In this document: positions 26,454 to 34,227 of the stretch, piece after piece
Numbering within the stretch: position 1 is the first letter of the stretch
Layout: every line of letters starts with the position of its first letter
Source of the DNA: Alphaproteobacteria bacterium
GTDB taxonomy: Bacteria > Myxococcota_A > UBA796 > GCA-2862545
Direction of reading: 5' to 3'
DNA length: 64,000 bases
Assembly (NCBI GenBank): GCA_020632875.1
Contig: JACKET010000005.1
Coordinates: 186,001 to 250,000, forward strand
Notes under the pieces: generated by a model
What the model was told of the DNA's origin: nothing
Databases searched by the model: none
What the model saw: the letters and a program-made list of their open reading frames with translations, nothing else
Translations under genes and position numbers: made by a program

Positions 26454-26930
26454 CGAAGCTCCTTGCGCGCATGCTACCCGGTACGCGCCTCGTCCAGCCA
26501 GATCACACGGTCACGGAGGCGCACCGCCTTCCAGTCGATGGCGAGCAGGGCGCCCCGTCTACAGTTCATCGGCGCTGCGCGTCTCGCAGGGGCTCTGCCC
26601 CTGCATCCCCGCCGGGGCTACGCCCCGGACCCCGACAATCGGTGGTGGGTGGGTTCCGGCTCCGTGTGGCCCGGCATCTTTGTGTCGGTTGTCGCCCCGT
26701 CGTGCCCCGGTGCTGCGTTGTGCGTTCTCGGGGGGCCCGATCTGGAGCTGGGAGCGGCGGACGCCTCGCGTGGGACGTCGGTTCCATCGCGTCTTCCCCG
26801 CGCTCAGTCTAGCGGGAGCGTGCGGCAGATTGTCGCGGCCTTTCGACCGGGCGCTCGCCGGACGGCCCGGTTATCAGGGCGCCTCCACAGTGAGCAGTCC
26901 TGCCATCGGCCAACGCCCGGGAGCCAGAAG
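26454..26930. other. Gene-free stretch with paired hairpins, before the methyltransferase gene
   Basis: 477 bp between two divergent genes hold no supportable gene. The first part has the leader of the lipoprotein gene at 26453. From 26586 to 26628 there is a tandem pair of hairpins, GCAGGGGC-TCT-GCCCCTGC and CCGGGGC-TAC-GCCCCGG. The remainder is non-coding. CGGTTATC near 26869 may be part of the promoter of the gene at 26931. Confidence 0.7.
26586..26628. repeat. Tandem GGGGC-stem hairpin pair (REP-like)
   Basis: Two perfect stem-loops with 8- and 7-bp stems and 3-nt loops stand 7 bp apart. This paired-hairpin layout, GGGGC-TNY-GCCCC twice, is a familiar form of intergenic dispersed repeat in G+C-rich genomes. 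No T-run follows. Confidence 0.7.
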
Positions 26931-27779
26931 ATGACCTCCACCCAAGCCGAGATCGACATCTCCTACAGCGTCTCCAACGAGTTCTTCGAGCTGTGGCTCG
27001 ACAAGAACATGCACTACACGTCCGCCGCGTACGACCGGCCGGGCATGACCCTCGAAGAGGCGCAGGAGAACAAGGCGCGCGTGCTCTACGACTTCGCCGA
27101 GCTCGACGCGACCAAGACGGTCCTCGACATCGGCTGCGGCTGGGGCTCGGCCATCGAGTGCATGACGCGCTTCGGCATCAAGGAGGCCCACGGCATCACG
27201 CTGTCGACCGAGCAGCTCGCCTACTGCCACGACCGCAACCTGCCGAACGCGAAGTTCTGGCTGCAGGACTACGCGCTCTACGAGCCGCCGATGAAGTACG
27301 ACGGGCTCGTCTCCATCGAGATGATCGACCACCTGTGCAGCCCCGCGCAGGCGCGCCAGGGCCACGCCGTCAAGCTCTACCGCCAGTACTTCGACAAGCT
27401 CGCCGAGTGGGTCGAGCCGGGCGCCTGCTTCGGGTTCCAGGCCATCCTGCGCAACCGCGTTCCCCGCACCCGCAAAGACCTCGAAGACCTCGCCTTCACG
27501 GCCGACGTCATCTTCCCGGGCGGCCTCAACCCGCGCATCGAAGAGCTCGTGGTCGCGATCAGCCCGTCGTGGGAGCTCGAGCAGCTCGTCATGCGCCGCA
27601 AGGACTACCTCGCCACCACGGCCGAGTGGTACCGCCGGCTGCAGGTCCACGAGTCGACCATCCGCGCCAAGTGGGGCGACCAGGTCTACGACGACTACGC
27701 GCGCTACCTCGACACCTGCGTGCGCGGGTTCTCGAGCCACTGGGCGGGCGACGTCCAGATGAAGCTCCGCCGCATCTGA
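26931..27779 (+). CDS. Cyclopropane-fatty-acid-synthase-like SAM methyltransferase
   Basis: 282 aa, cytoplasmic or peripheral to the membrane. The N-terminal signature is YSVSNEFFELWLDKNMHYTSA, the substrate-site region of the CFA synthase/mycolic methyltransferase family. The SAM-binding motif is VLDIGCGWGS (about residues 63-72) and later the family's IEMIDHL. It is predicted to methylate unsaturated lipid acyl chains. At 282 aa it is shorter than E. coli Cfa (about 380) and near mycobacterial CmaA sizes. ATG 26931 is preceded by GGGAG at about 10 bp. The TIGR02996-like gene starts 2 bp after its stop. Confidence 0.88.
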   Translation: MTSTQAEIDISYSVSNEFFELWLDKNMHYTSAAYDRPGMTLEEAQENKARVLYDFAELDATKTVLDIGCGWGSAIECMTRFGIKEAHGITLSTEQLAYCHDRNLPNAKFWLQDYALYEPPMKYDGLVSIEMIDHLCSPAQARQGHAVKLYRQYFDKLAEWVEPGACFGFQAILRNRVPRTRKDLEDLAFTADVIFPGGLNPRIEELVVAISPSWELEQLVMRRKDYLATTAEWYRRLQVHESTIRAKWGDQVYDDYARYLDTCVRGFSSHWAGDVQMKLRRI

Positions 27780-27781
27780 CC

Positions 27782-29347
27782 GTGGAATCGAGCGACGCGG
27801 TCCTGCTCCGCGACGCCGTCGCGCAGCTCCGTGAGGGGCGTCTCTCCGAGGCGCTCGTCTCGCTGCTCAGGCTGTGGGAGGCTTCGCGCGACCCCGACGT
27901 GGCGCGTGCCATCGAACGCCTCGACCCGCCGCTGCGCGAGGTGCGCCCGGCCCTCGACGCCGAAGGAACGCGGGCCCAGAAGGCGTGGATGCTCCGCGAG
28001 GGCGACGCGCACCCCGCCGACGTGCGCGCCCTCGTCGAGACCCTGCGCGCCGGAGAGCCCGGCAGGGCCCGCCTGAACGAGCGCATCCAGCGGTTGCTCG
28101 AGCGTCCGCCCGACCCGCGGCTGTTCGCGGCGGTGATGCAGCGCGTGCAGAAGCTGCCGTACCACGACGTGGCGCCGGCCTACGAGAAGCTCCTCCTCCG
28201 CCACGCCGACCCGCGGGCGGCCGGGCAGCTCTCGGTGAGCAGCGATTCCTCCATCCGGAAGGCCCTGGTGGCCGAGTGGACGAAGCGGCTGGTGCGGGTC
28301 GAGAAGGCGCTCGCCGGCATGGCGGTGCGGGCGGTCCCCGGGGCCGACGCGCTGACTTCCGAGGTTTCGTCGGCGCTGAAGACGCCCCGTGACCACTGGC
28401 TCGACGTGACGCCGCCGACCTCCGACGCCGTGCTCGACGACCTCTGGGACGGCGTGCTCGCGGATCCGTCCGACGACGCGGCGCGCCTGGTGTTCGCCGA
28501 CCGGGTCGCCGAGACCGACCCCGACCACGCGGTGTTCATCCACCGCCAGCTCGCCGACGAAGCCGAGCCCCTGCCCGAGAAGGAGCAGAAGAAGCTCGCG
28601 AAGCTGGTCAAGCAACGGATGAGCGACTGGCTCGGGCCGCTCTCGGGGCGTGTGAACACGACGGGGGCCGTGTTCCGGCGCGGCTTCCTCGATGCCGGCA
28701 TGGTGATCACGGCTTCCGAGGCCGAAGCCCGCGAGCTCGGCGACCTGCCGCACTGGCGCACGGCGTCTGCGCTGTGGGCCAAGCACACCAGCTTCTTCGA
28801 GGGCGCTGGCGTCTCCGCGCTCGCCTGCGCCGGGTCGAAGTTCGCGTGGGATCCGCAGCTCGGCCGCTGGATCCCGAACGCGGGGCAGGCGATGAGCGGC
28901 GGTCAGGTCCGCAAGCTCGTGCGGATGGGCCGGCAGCCGTGGCGCGCGCTGCAGGTCCAGGCGTCCGACAGCCACGTCGACCTGCTCGAGGTCGACCTGC
29001 CGAAGCTCGACGCGCCCGACCTCGAGACCCTCGTGCTCTCGGCGTGGCGCATCGACCAGCGCCTGGTGGCCGCGCTGCCTCCGGTCCGCGAGATCGTGTA
29101 CCCGGGCGAAGCGGCCGACCCGACGTGGTTCCTCGCGATGCCGTCCGTCGAGCGGGTCACGATGTCCGGCATCGTCGACCTCCGCCGCCGGCTCGACGAC
29201 CGCTGGTCGGTCGAGTTCCTCGTCCCCACGAAGACCGAGCGGCTGCACTCGCCCCGGCTGATGCGGCTCGGCGACCGGGACGCGCTGAAGAACCGGATCC
29301 GCGCGGCGCTCGCGAAGCACCGCCGCGGCACGCTGCTGGAGGACTGA
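27782..29347 (+). CDS. TIGR02996-like domain protein, unknown function (paralogue 1)
   Basis: 521 aa from GTG 27782. Residues about 1-200 are helical repeats. A stretch at about 218-255 (LWDGVLADPSDDAARLVFAD ... HAVFIHRQLADE) fits the short companion domain TIGR02996, which in Planctomycetes and Myxococcota often precedes leucine-rich or other solenoid repeats. The C-terminal part has LRR-like or beta-solenoid segments (DLLEVDLPKLDAPDLETLV). I see no catalytic motif. It sits in a tight operon with the methyltransferase, a DUF4286 protein and a paralogue, and the stop is TGATG-coupled to the next gene. Confidence 0.7.
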   Translation: MESSDAVLLRDAVAQLREGRLSEALVSLLRLWEASRDPDVARAIERLDPPLREVRPALDAEGTRAQKAWMLREGDAHPADVRALVETLRAGEPGRARLNERIQRLLERPPDPRLFAAVMQRVQKLPYHDVAPAYEKLLLRHADPRAAGQLSVSSDSSIRKALVAEWTKRLVRVEKALAGMAVRAVPGADALTSEVSSALKTPRDHWLDVTPPTSDAVLDDLWDGVLADPSDDAARLVFADRVAETDPDHAVFIHRQLADEAEPLPEKEQKKLAKLVKQRMSDWLGPLSGRVNTTGAVFRRGFLDAGMVITASEAEARELGDLPHWRTASALWAKHTSFFEGAGVSALACAGSKFAWDPQLGRWIPNAGQAMSGGQVRKLVRMGRQPWRALQVQASDSHVDLLEVDLPKLDAPDLETLVLSAWRIDQRLVAALPPVREIVYPGEAADPTWFLAMPSVERVTMSGIVDLRRRLDDRWSVEFLVPTKTERLHSPRLMRLGDRDALKNRIRAALAKHRRGTLLED

Positions 29348-29646
29348 TGGAGGTCTGCTACGACGTTCGCTGCGCGTTCACCGACCCGCGCGTGGCGAAG
29401 CGGTGGGTCGAGTGGCTGCACGCCGGGCACCTCCAGGACGTGCTCGACGCCGGCGCGACCTCCGCACGGGTCGTCCGGATCCGCGGCACCGGCCCGGTGT
29501 TCGAGGCCCGCTACACGTTCGCGTCCGCCGAGGACTTCGCCCGGTACGAGCGCGAAGAGGCGCCGCGGCTCCGCGCGCTCGGGCTCGAGGCGTTCCCGCT
29601 GTCGCTCGGGCTCGAGTACAGCCGCACGGTCTCGGATGCCGTCTGA
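29347..29646 (+). CDS. DUF4286 family small protein
   Basis: 99 aa. Its start ATG 29347 overlaps the preceding stop (TGATG). The pattern fits DUF4286 (ferredoxin-like fold): VAKRWVEWLHAGHLQDVLDAGATSARVVRI followed by an ARYTFASAEDFARYEREEAPRLRALGL half. The family has no assigned function. The end overlaps the next gene by 11 bp (29636-29646). Confidence 0.8.
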   Translation: MEVCYDVRCAFTDPRVAKRWVEWLHAGHLQDVLDAGATSARVVRIRGTGPVFEARYTFASAEDFARYEREEAPRLRALGLEAFPLSLGLEYSRTVSDAV

Positions 29647-31165
29647 GCTCGAGGCGCTCGTGCGCGACGGGCGCTTCGAAGAGGCCCTCCGCGCCGCGCG
29701 CGATGCGTGGGTCGAGTCCGCCGACCCCGCGCTCGTGGGCCTGATGGACCGCCTGGCCGTGCACGTGCCGCGCCCGCCCATCGCGAAGCAGGGCCGCGAG
29801 TCGCACGCCGCCGCGTGGGCCCGGCGCTGCGCCGACGACGATCCGGCCGACCTGGACGTGCTGATCGACGATCTGCTGGGCCGGCACCAGCCGGGGTGCG
29901 ACGGCGATGCCATGCGGGCGCTGGCGCTCCGCACGCCCGACCCCCGCGCCGCCCTGCGGATCGCGGCATTCCTCGAGTCTCGCGTGGGGCTCTCGTCCTC
30001 GAACCGCTGGTTCTGGCTCCGGGGGATCTGGCTCGTGGCGAGCACGGGCGAGCCCACGTCGTGTGCCGCACTGCGCCGTTGGCAGCAGGCGCATGCCGGC
30101 CGGACGAAGCCCTGGGGCCAGATGGTGGCCAGAGAGCTCGCGAAGCTCGAGCCCACCGAGCGTCCCGTGCGGCCGATGGCCGGAATCGCCGCGCTGGCCG
30201 AGCGGATCGCCGCGCCCGCCGCGGAGGGGCGCGATCTGACGGCGCTCTGGGCCGATGCGTGGGCGACCCCCACAGACCTCGCGGTGCGCGCGGTGCTGGC
30301 CGACCGCCTCCAGGAGGAGGGCGACCCGCGCGGCCAGCTCATCGCGCTCCAGCTCGAGCGGGGCCCGCATGGCAAGCCCGGCCGCGAGGAGCGCGCCCTG
30401 TTGAAGCAGTGGGAGCGCACCTGGCTCGGCGTCATCGAGCCGGTCGTGCTGCGCAGCGGCACGCAGTGGGAGGGCGGCTTCCTGACGGCGTGTCGCTACG
30501 GCAACCGCCCGGCGAAGGGCGACGAGCGCACGGCCGACGAGTGGCGCACGGTCGAGACGATCGACGTGAGCGCGATGGTCTGGGTGCCCTCGGCCTTCGA
30601 CCTGTTCGATCACGCGCCGTTCGAGTCGCTCCGGGACGTGTGGGGAATCGCGGCCTGGGACCTCGATCAGCTCGGCTCCCGGTCGTGGCGGTCGCTCGGG
30701 CTGCGCAGCTATCCGGGCCAGATCGAGCGCCTCGTCGGGGCTCCCGGGGTGCTCGACGGCCTCCCGCAGCTCGAGCTCCTGTGCGTGGAGGACATGGAGG
30801 GGCTGACGCACGACCACGTCCGCCGCCTGCTCGCGCATCCGTCGGTCCGCAGGCTCGATACGCTGCGGGTCTCGGCGCGCCTCGTCGAGGGCCTGGCGGC
30901 GCTGGTGCAGCCGGGCACGGCGCTCCAGGTCCGCGTGGTCGCGTGGGTCGGCGAGCTCCGGTGGACCGAGGCGGGCCTCGAGCTCGGCATCCGCTCGCGT
31001 GGCAGGCGTGCCGGCTCACCGCAGCAGGCGCTCGAGTCGCTGGTACGACGGGTCGGGCCGCTCGCGCGGGTCGTGGTGCACGACACGGCGCCCGTCGCGC
31101 TCGATCCCGGGTCGTTGGAGCGCGCCGCGGAGGCCGCGGGCGCGGAGCTGGTGCTGGCGGGCTGA
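29636..31165 (+). CDS. TIGR02996-like domain protein, unknown function (paralogue 2)
   Basis: 509 aa; ATG 29636 lies within the end of the DUF4286 gene. The layout matches the protein coded at 27782-29347: helical repeats first, then a TIGR02996-like segment (about 201-235: LWADAWATPTDLAVRAVLAD, EEGDPRGQLIALQLERG), then a C-terminal half with LRR-like periodicity (LDGLPQLELLCVEDMEGL). The two are diverged tandem paralogues separated by the DUF4286 gene. No catalytic or membrane feature is seen. It converges with the gene ending at 31179, 13 bp away. Confidence 0.7.
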   Translation: MPSELEALVRDGRFEEALRAARDAWVESADPALVGLMDRLAVHVPRPPIAKQGRESHAAAWARRCADDDPADLDVLIDDLLGRHQPGCDGDAMRALALRTPDPRAALRIAAFLESRVGLSSSNRWFWLRGIWLVASTGEPTSCAALRRWQQAHAGRTKPWGQMVARELAKLEPTERPVRPMAGIAALAERIAAPAAEGRDLTALWADAWATPTDLAVRAVLADRLQEEGDPRGQLIALQLERGPHGKPGREERALLKQWERTWLGVIEPVVLRSGTQWEGGFLTACRYGNRPAKGDERTADEWRTVETIDVSAMVWVPSAFDLFDHAPFESLRDVWGIAAWDLDQLGSRSWRSLGLRSYPGQIERLVGAPGVLDGLPQLELLCVEDMEGLTHDHVRRLLAHPSVRRLDTLRVSARLVEGLAALVQPGTALQVRVVAWVGELRWTEAGLELGIRSRGRRAGSPQQALESLVRRVGPLARVVVHDTAPVALDPGSLERAAEAAGAELVLAG

Positions 31166-31178
31166 CCCGCCGGGGGCG

Positions 31179-31994
31179 TCAGTCCTTGCGACCGGAACCC
31201 GGCGACAAGCCACTGGGCTTGGGGAGCCGCTGATTCTTGCTGACGGTCGTGGGCGGCTGCTGGCGCACGGTGATGTGCTGCGCGGCGGAGGCCGCGGAGA
31301 CCTCGGGCCCGGGGACCTCGGGAGTCGCATCGGGGTTCGTCACCACGAGCTCGCGCTGGGGCTCGGCGGCCGGCGCGGGGGCATCGGCCGGTGCGGGCGC
31401 CGCTGCGGCCGGTGCGTCGGTCGCGGCCGGTGCGTCTGCCGCGGCGGGGGCCGCCGGAGCGGCTTCGGCCGGAGCCGCAGCCGGAGTCGGCGCGGGAGCC
31501 GCGTCTTCCTCGGAGCGCTTGTCGAGCGGCCCGCCGGGGATGCGCTCGACGCGGATGGACTTGATGCCCTGCTTGAGCTTGGTGCGCCCGGTCTTGCCGA
31601 AGGTCCAGCCCTTGCCCTGGGCGAAGGTCTCGACCTCGAGGAAGCCGAGCTCGAGCTCGGGATCGGCGCGGGGTGCATCGGGCTCGGAGTACACGTCGAG
31701 ATCGGGGATCTGCACCGCGGTGCGGCCATCCTGGAGCTTGTTGGTGCGGCCCTCGATCACCTGCACGCAGCGCCAGGGCAGCTTCTCCCAGTCGGAGCCG
31801 GTCGCCGAGGTCATGAACACCACGCGCACGCCGGGCTCGGCGATCACGCCGACGCTCTTCACGTCGGCCGGGTTCACGTCACCCTGGAGCCCGCCGTAGG
31901 GGTGGATCTTCACGACCGTCTTCTGGCCGGCGAAGTTGATGCCGCTGAAGAACCACAGCTCGCAGTGGATCTTCGGTTCGTATTCCCAACGCAT
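31179..31994 (-). CDS. Soluble protein with long Ala/Pro-rich tail
   Basis: The start ATG 31994 (GAGGAGG before it) gives 271 aa starting MRWEYEPKIHCELWFFSG. Residues 1-170 are beta-rich and Cys-poor, with the repeated pattern FGKTGRTKLKQGIKSIRVER. Residues about 175-240 are nearly all Ala/Pro (AAPAPTPAAAPAEAAPAAPA) and the end is basic. I do not recognise the family, and no signal peptide is seen. It is divergent from the fatty acid hydroxylase gene (32190), so the CRP-like site at 32056 may control either gene. Confidence 0.65.
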   Translation of the reverse strand: MRWEYEPKIHCELWFFSGINFAGQKTVVKIHPYGGLQGDVNPADVKSVGVIAEPGVRVVFMTSATGSDWEKLPWRCVQVIEGRTNKLQDGRTAVQIPDLDVYSEPDAPRADPELELGFLEVETFAQGKGWTFGKTGRTKLKQGIKSIRVERIPGGPLDKRSEEDAAPAPTPAAAPAEAAPAAPAAADAPAATDAPAAAAPAPADAPAPAAEPQRELVVTNPDATPEVPGPEVSAASAAQHITVRQQPPTTVSKNQRLPKPSGLSPGSGRKD

Positions 31995-32055
31995 GGCGCC
32001 TCCTCGGCGGCGGGGCATCACCGTAGCACCCTTCGCGCGGCGGGCGAGATCGGAG

Positions 32056-32071
32056 TGTGAGCTAGCTCACG
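32056..32071. promoter_or_regulatory. CRP/FNR-type operator: TGTGA-N6-TCACG
   Basis: TGTGA (32056-32060), six bases GCTAGC, and TCACG (32067-32071) match the CRP consensus TGTGA-N6-TCACA at 9 of 10 positions. The inner 14 bp (32057-32070) are a perfect palindrome. The site lies 134 bp before the ATG at 32190 and 62 bp before the ATG of the divergent gene (31994). That a CRP-family protein binds here is inferred from the sequence alone. Confidence 0.6.
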
Positions 32072-32077
32072 GAATAT

Positions 32078-32097
32078 TTCTGACCCCGTGGTCAGAA
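32078..32097. promoter_or_regulatory. Perfect inverted repeat TTCTGACC-N4-GGTCAGAA
   Basis: An 8-bp perfect inverted repeat with 4-nt spacer lies 6 bp after the CRP-like site, in the same divergent intergenic region. The arms hold the GGTCAGA word also seen in the repeats at 45.3 and 57.3 kb, so it may be a relic of that family. Otherwise it is an operator for a second regulator. Either is inferred. Confidence 0.5.
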
Positions 32098-32189
32098 GTT
32101 GTGGATCCCGCCATGTTGAAAGTGGGGGAGCGGTCCCTCTCTGCGAGGTGGCCGCCGATGTCGGGGTCCGCCTTCACGGGGAGGTTGGC

Positions 32190-33161
32190 ATGGGGATCCG
32201 TACGCTTCTTTCCTGGACTGCGTTCCCGCTGCTGCTCGGCGGCGCGGTGCTCCTGAGCCACGTGCTCGTCACGCTCGGGTTCTCCGGGTCGTTCTCGGTG
32301 TTCTGGGTCACCTTCGCTGCGGCGTTCCCGTTGCTGTTGATGCAGCTGCGCATGCCGGCCGACGAAGAGTGGCGCGGGCGCCCGCGGGATTTCGGGCTCG
32401 ACCTGCTCCACATGGTGTCGACGGGCCTCACGGGCGACCTGTGGCGGGCGATCAGCTTCGGCGTGTCGTTCGCGGTGGCCGCGTGGCTGTCGGCGGCGCT
32501 CGGCATGACGCTGTGGCCGACGGAATGGCCGATCCTCGCGCAGTTCGCGCTCGCGATGGTGGTCGGCGACTTCGGGGCGTACTGGGTGCACCGGTCGTGT
32601 CACACGTTCCCGCTCATGTGGCGGGTGCACGCGATGCACCACAGCTCCGAGCGGCTCTACGTGTTCTCGGCGACCCGCAATCACCCCGTGAACGTCGTGC
32701 TCGCGTGGGGGTCCCAGGCACTGCCGCTCATCGTGCTGGGCGCTTCCGAGCACGTGCTCGTGCTGATGAGCGTGTTCACGGCCGTGCACGGCATGCTCCA
32801 GCACGCGAACATCGACCTGAAGCACGGCTGGCTCAACCACCTGTTCGCCACGGCCGACCTGCACCGTTGGCACCACTCCGCGAAGATCGAGGAATCCAAC
32901 TCGAACTACGGCAGCAACCTCATCATCTGGGACTGGGTGTTCGGAACCCGCCTGCTCCCCGACGACCGCGCGCATCCCGATCGCCTCGGCCTCGAGGGCT
33001 ACGCGATGCCGGAGAACTGGTTCTCGCACCTCGCGTCCCCGTTCATCCTGCGGCGCTACGAGACCGACGAGATCGAGCTCTCCGACCTGCCCGCGATCGA
33101 CGACTTCACGCTCGAGAACCGTCCCGTCGAGGGCGAGCGTCCGCAGCCCGTCGCGCCCTGA
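32190..33161 (+). CDS. Fatty acid hydroxylase / sterol desaturase superfamily protein
   Basis: A 323-aa integral membrane di-iron oxygenase. ATG 32190 is preceded by GGGGAGG at 32178-32184. Membrane segments lie at about 5-25, 28-48, 75-97, 105-125 and about 165-195. The His-box pattern of the family is complete: HRSCH (134-138), HAMHH (147-151), HGMLQH at about 205 and HRWHH (225-229). The reaction is O2-dependent hydroxylation or desaturation of a lipid, using electrons from a separate donor. The substrate is unknown. The upstream spacer has a CRP-like site and an inverted repeat, so it may be under carbon- or redox-linked control. Confidence 0.9.
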   Translation: MGIRTLLSWTAFPLLLGGAVLLSHVLVTLGFSGSFSVFWVTFAAAFPLLLMQLRMPADEEWRGRPRDFGLDLLHMVSTGLTGDLWRAISFGVSFAVAAWLSAALGMTLWPTEWPILAQFALAMVVGDFGAYWVHRSCHTFPLMWRVHAMHHSSERLYVFSATRNHPVNVVLAWGSQALPLIVLGASEHVLVLMSVFTAVHGMLQHANIDLKHGWLNHLFATADLHRWHHSAKIEESNSNYGSNLIIWDWVFGTRLLPDDRAHPDRLGLEGYAMPENWFSHLASPFILRRYETDEIELSDLPAIDDFTLENRPVEGERPQPVAP

Positions 33162-33174
33162 TCTCCACACGAGA

Positions 33175-33545
33175 AGGCGATCGGGCTTCGAGCGTCCGGT
33201 GGCATCACGCAGATGACGCAGAAGGACGCAGATGACGCAGAAAGGAGGCCCGATCCCCGGGTCTCGCACAGCGACCACAGCGAGCCACAGCGCCCTGTGT
33301 GGAAGGGATCGAGCTTCGAGCGTTCCGAGGCATCACGCAGATGACGCAGAAGGACGCAGATGACGCAGAAAGGAGGCCCTCGCGGGTCGAGCGTCCTCTC
33401 GTCCCCGCCCACCCGCAGCGTCCGGATGTCGTGAGGGACGCCTCGGTGTTCGGGTCGATAGAGATGGCCTCCTTGCGGACCGGATTGGAGACTCACCAGA
33501 GCAGGCCGGCGTTTTGGGCTGCTCGGGTGAGGTGGACGGGACGGC
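33175..33545 (+). repeat. Dispersed intergenic repeat, two copies in plus orientation
   Basis: Two consecutive copies start with GAGCGT(C/T)C... GCATCACG, then the core ACGCAGATGACGCAGAA repeated twice with GG between (33207-33242 and 33335-33370), then AGGAGGCCC. The second copy continues through CTCACCAGAGCAGGCCGGCG near 33490-33515. No gene is supported here. The short frames read only repeated words. Confidence 0.75.
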
Positions 33546-33569
33546 TGTTGGCGGGTCCGCTCACCAGAG

Positions 33570-34200
33570 CAGCCGAAACATCGGCCTGCTCTGGTGAGTC
33601 CCGAGTCCGATCCGAGAGAAGGCCCGCTCGGCGCTCCGGGGACGCGAAGACGCTCGACCCCGCGAAGGGCCCCCACTGGATGCGGATCCGCGTTTTGCGC
33701 AGCTTCAACGAATGGAATTTGTCGGTGTTCGCCGAAATCCACTGCCTCGATGGGCCAAACGTCTGATTGCACCGCCAAGACCGCCAAGACCGCCAAGACC
33801 GCCAAGACCGCCAAGACCGCCAAGACCGCCAAGACCGCCAAGACCGCCAAGACCGCCAGGACCGTAGGACCGCCAAGACCGCCAAGACCGCCGACCGGGT
33901 CGGACGGTGCCTCTCCCCAAAACTCAGTGGTGGACCGGGCGGCGTTTGGCGGGTGCGCTGACCGGATCAGCAGAAACGCCGGCCTGCTCTGGTGAGTCGC
34001 GAATCCGTTCCGCAACGAGGCCCACTCGGCGCTCCGGGGACGCGAAGACGCTCGACCCCGCGAGGGCCTCGTTTCTGCGTCATCTGCGTCCTTCTGCGTC
34101 ATCTGCGTGATGCCACGGGACGCTCGAAGCTCGATCCCTTCCGACACAGAGGAGGGTGCAGCCAGCAACGGTCACTGCGTCATCTGCGTGAGGCCCTGAG
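33570..34200 (-). repeat. Dispersed intergenic repeat, inverted copies
   Basis: Two inverted copies of the module at 33175-33545, each with CTGCTCTGGTGAGTC and then GCGCTCCGGGGACGCGAAGA. The first (from about 33580) is broken by the 9-bp array. The second (from about 33980) carries the full core in minus orientation at 34073-34108, and a last half core follows at 34173-34190. The plus copies face the minus copies, as in a long inverted repeat. No gene is supported here. Confidence 0.75.
33771..33893. repeat. 9-bp tandem array, ACCGCCAAG
   Basis: About 13 copies of ACCGCCAAG, with one GGACCGTAG interruption near 33860, sit inside the dispersed repeat. A two-copy relic of the same place, ACTAAGACCGCC, is at about 8108, and TAGACCGCCAAGG is at about 63901. 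So the array expands within an existing module rather than being a separate element. Confidence 0.85.
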
Positions 34201-34227
34201 ACGCTCGAAGCTCGACCGCCGTGGGGC

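Noticed and set aside
33771..33893. CRISPR-like array
   Set aside because: The 9-bp unit repeats without spacers.
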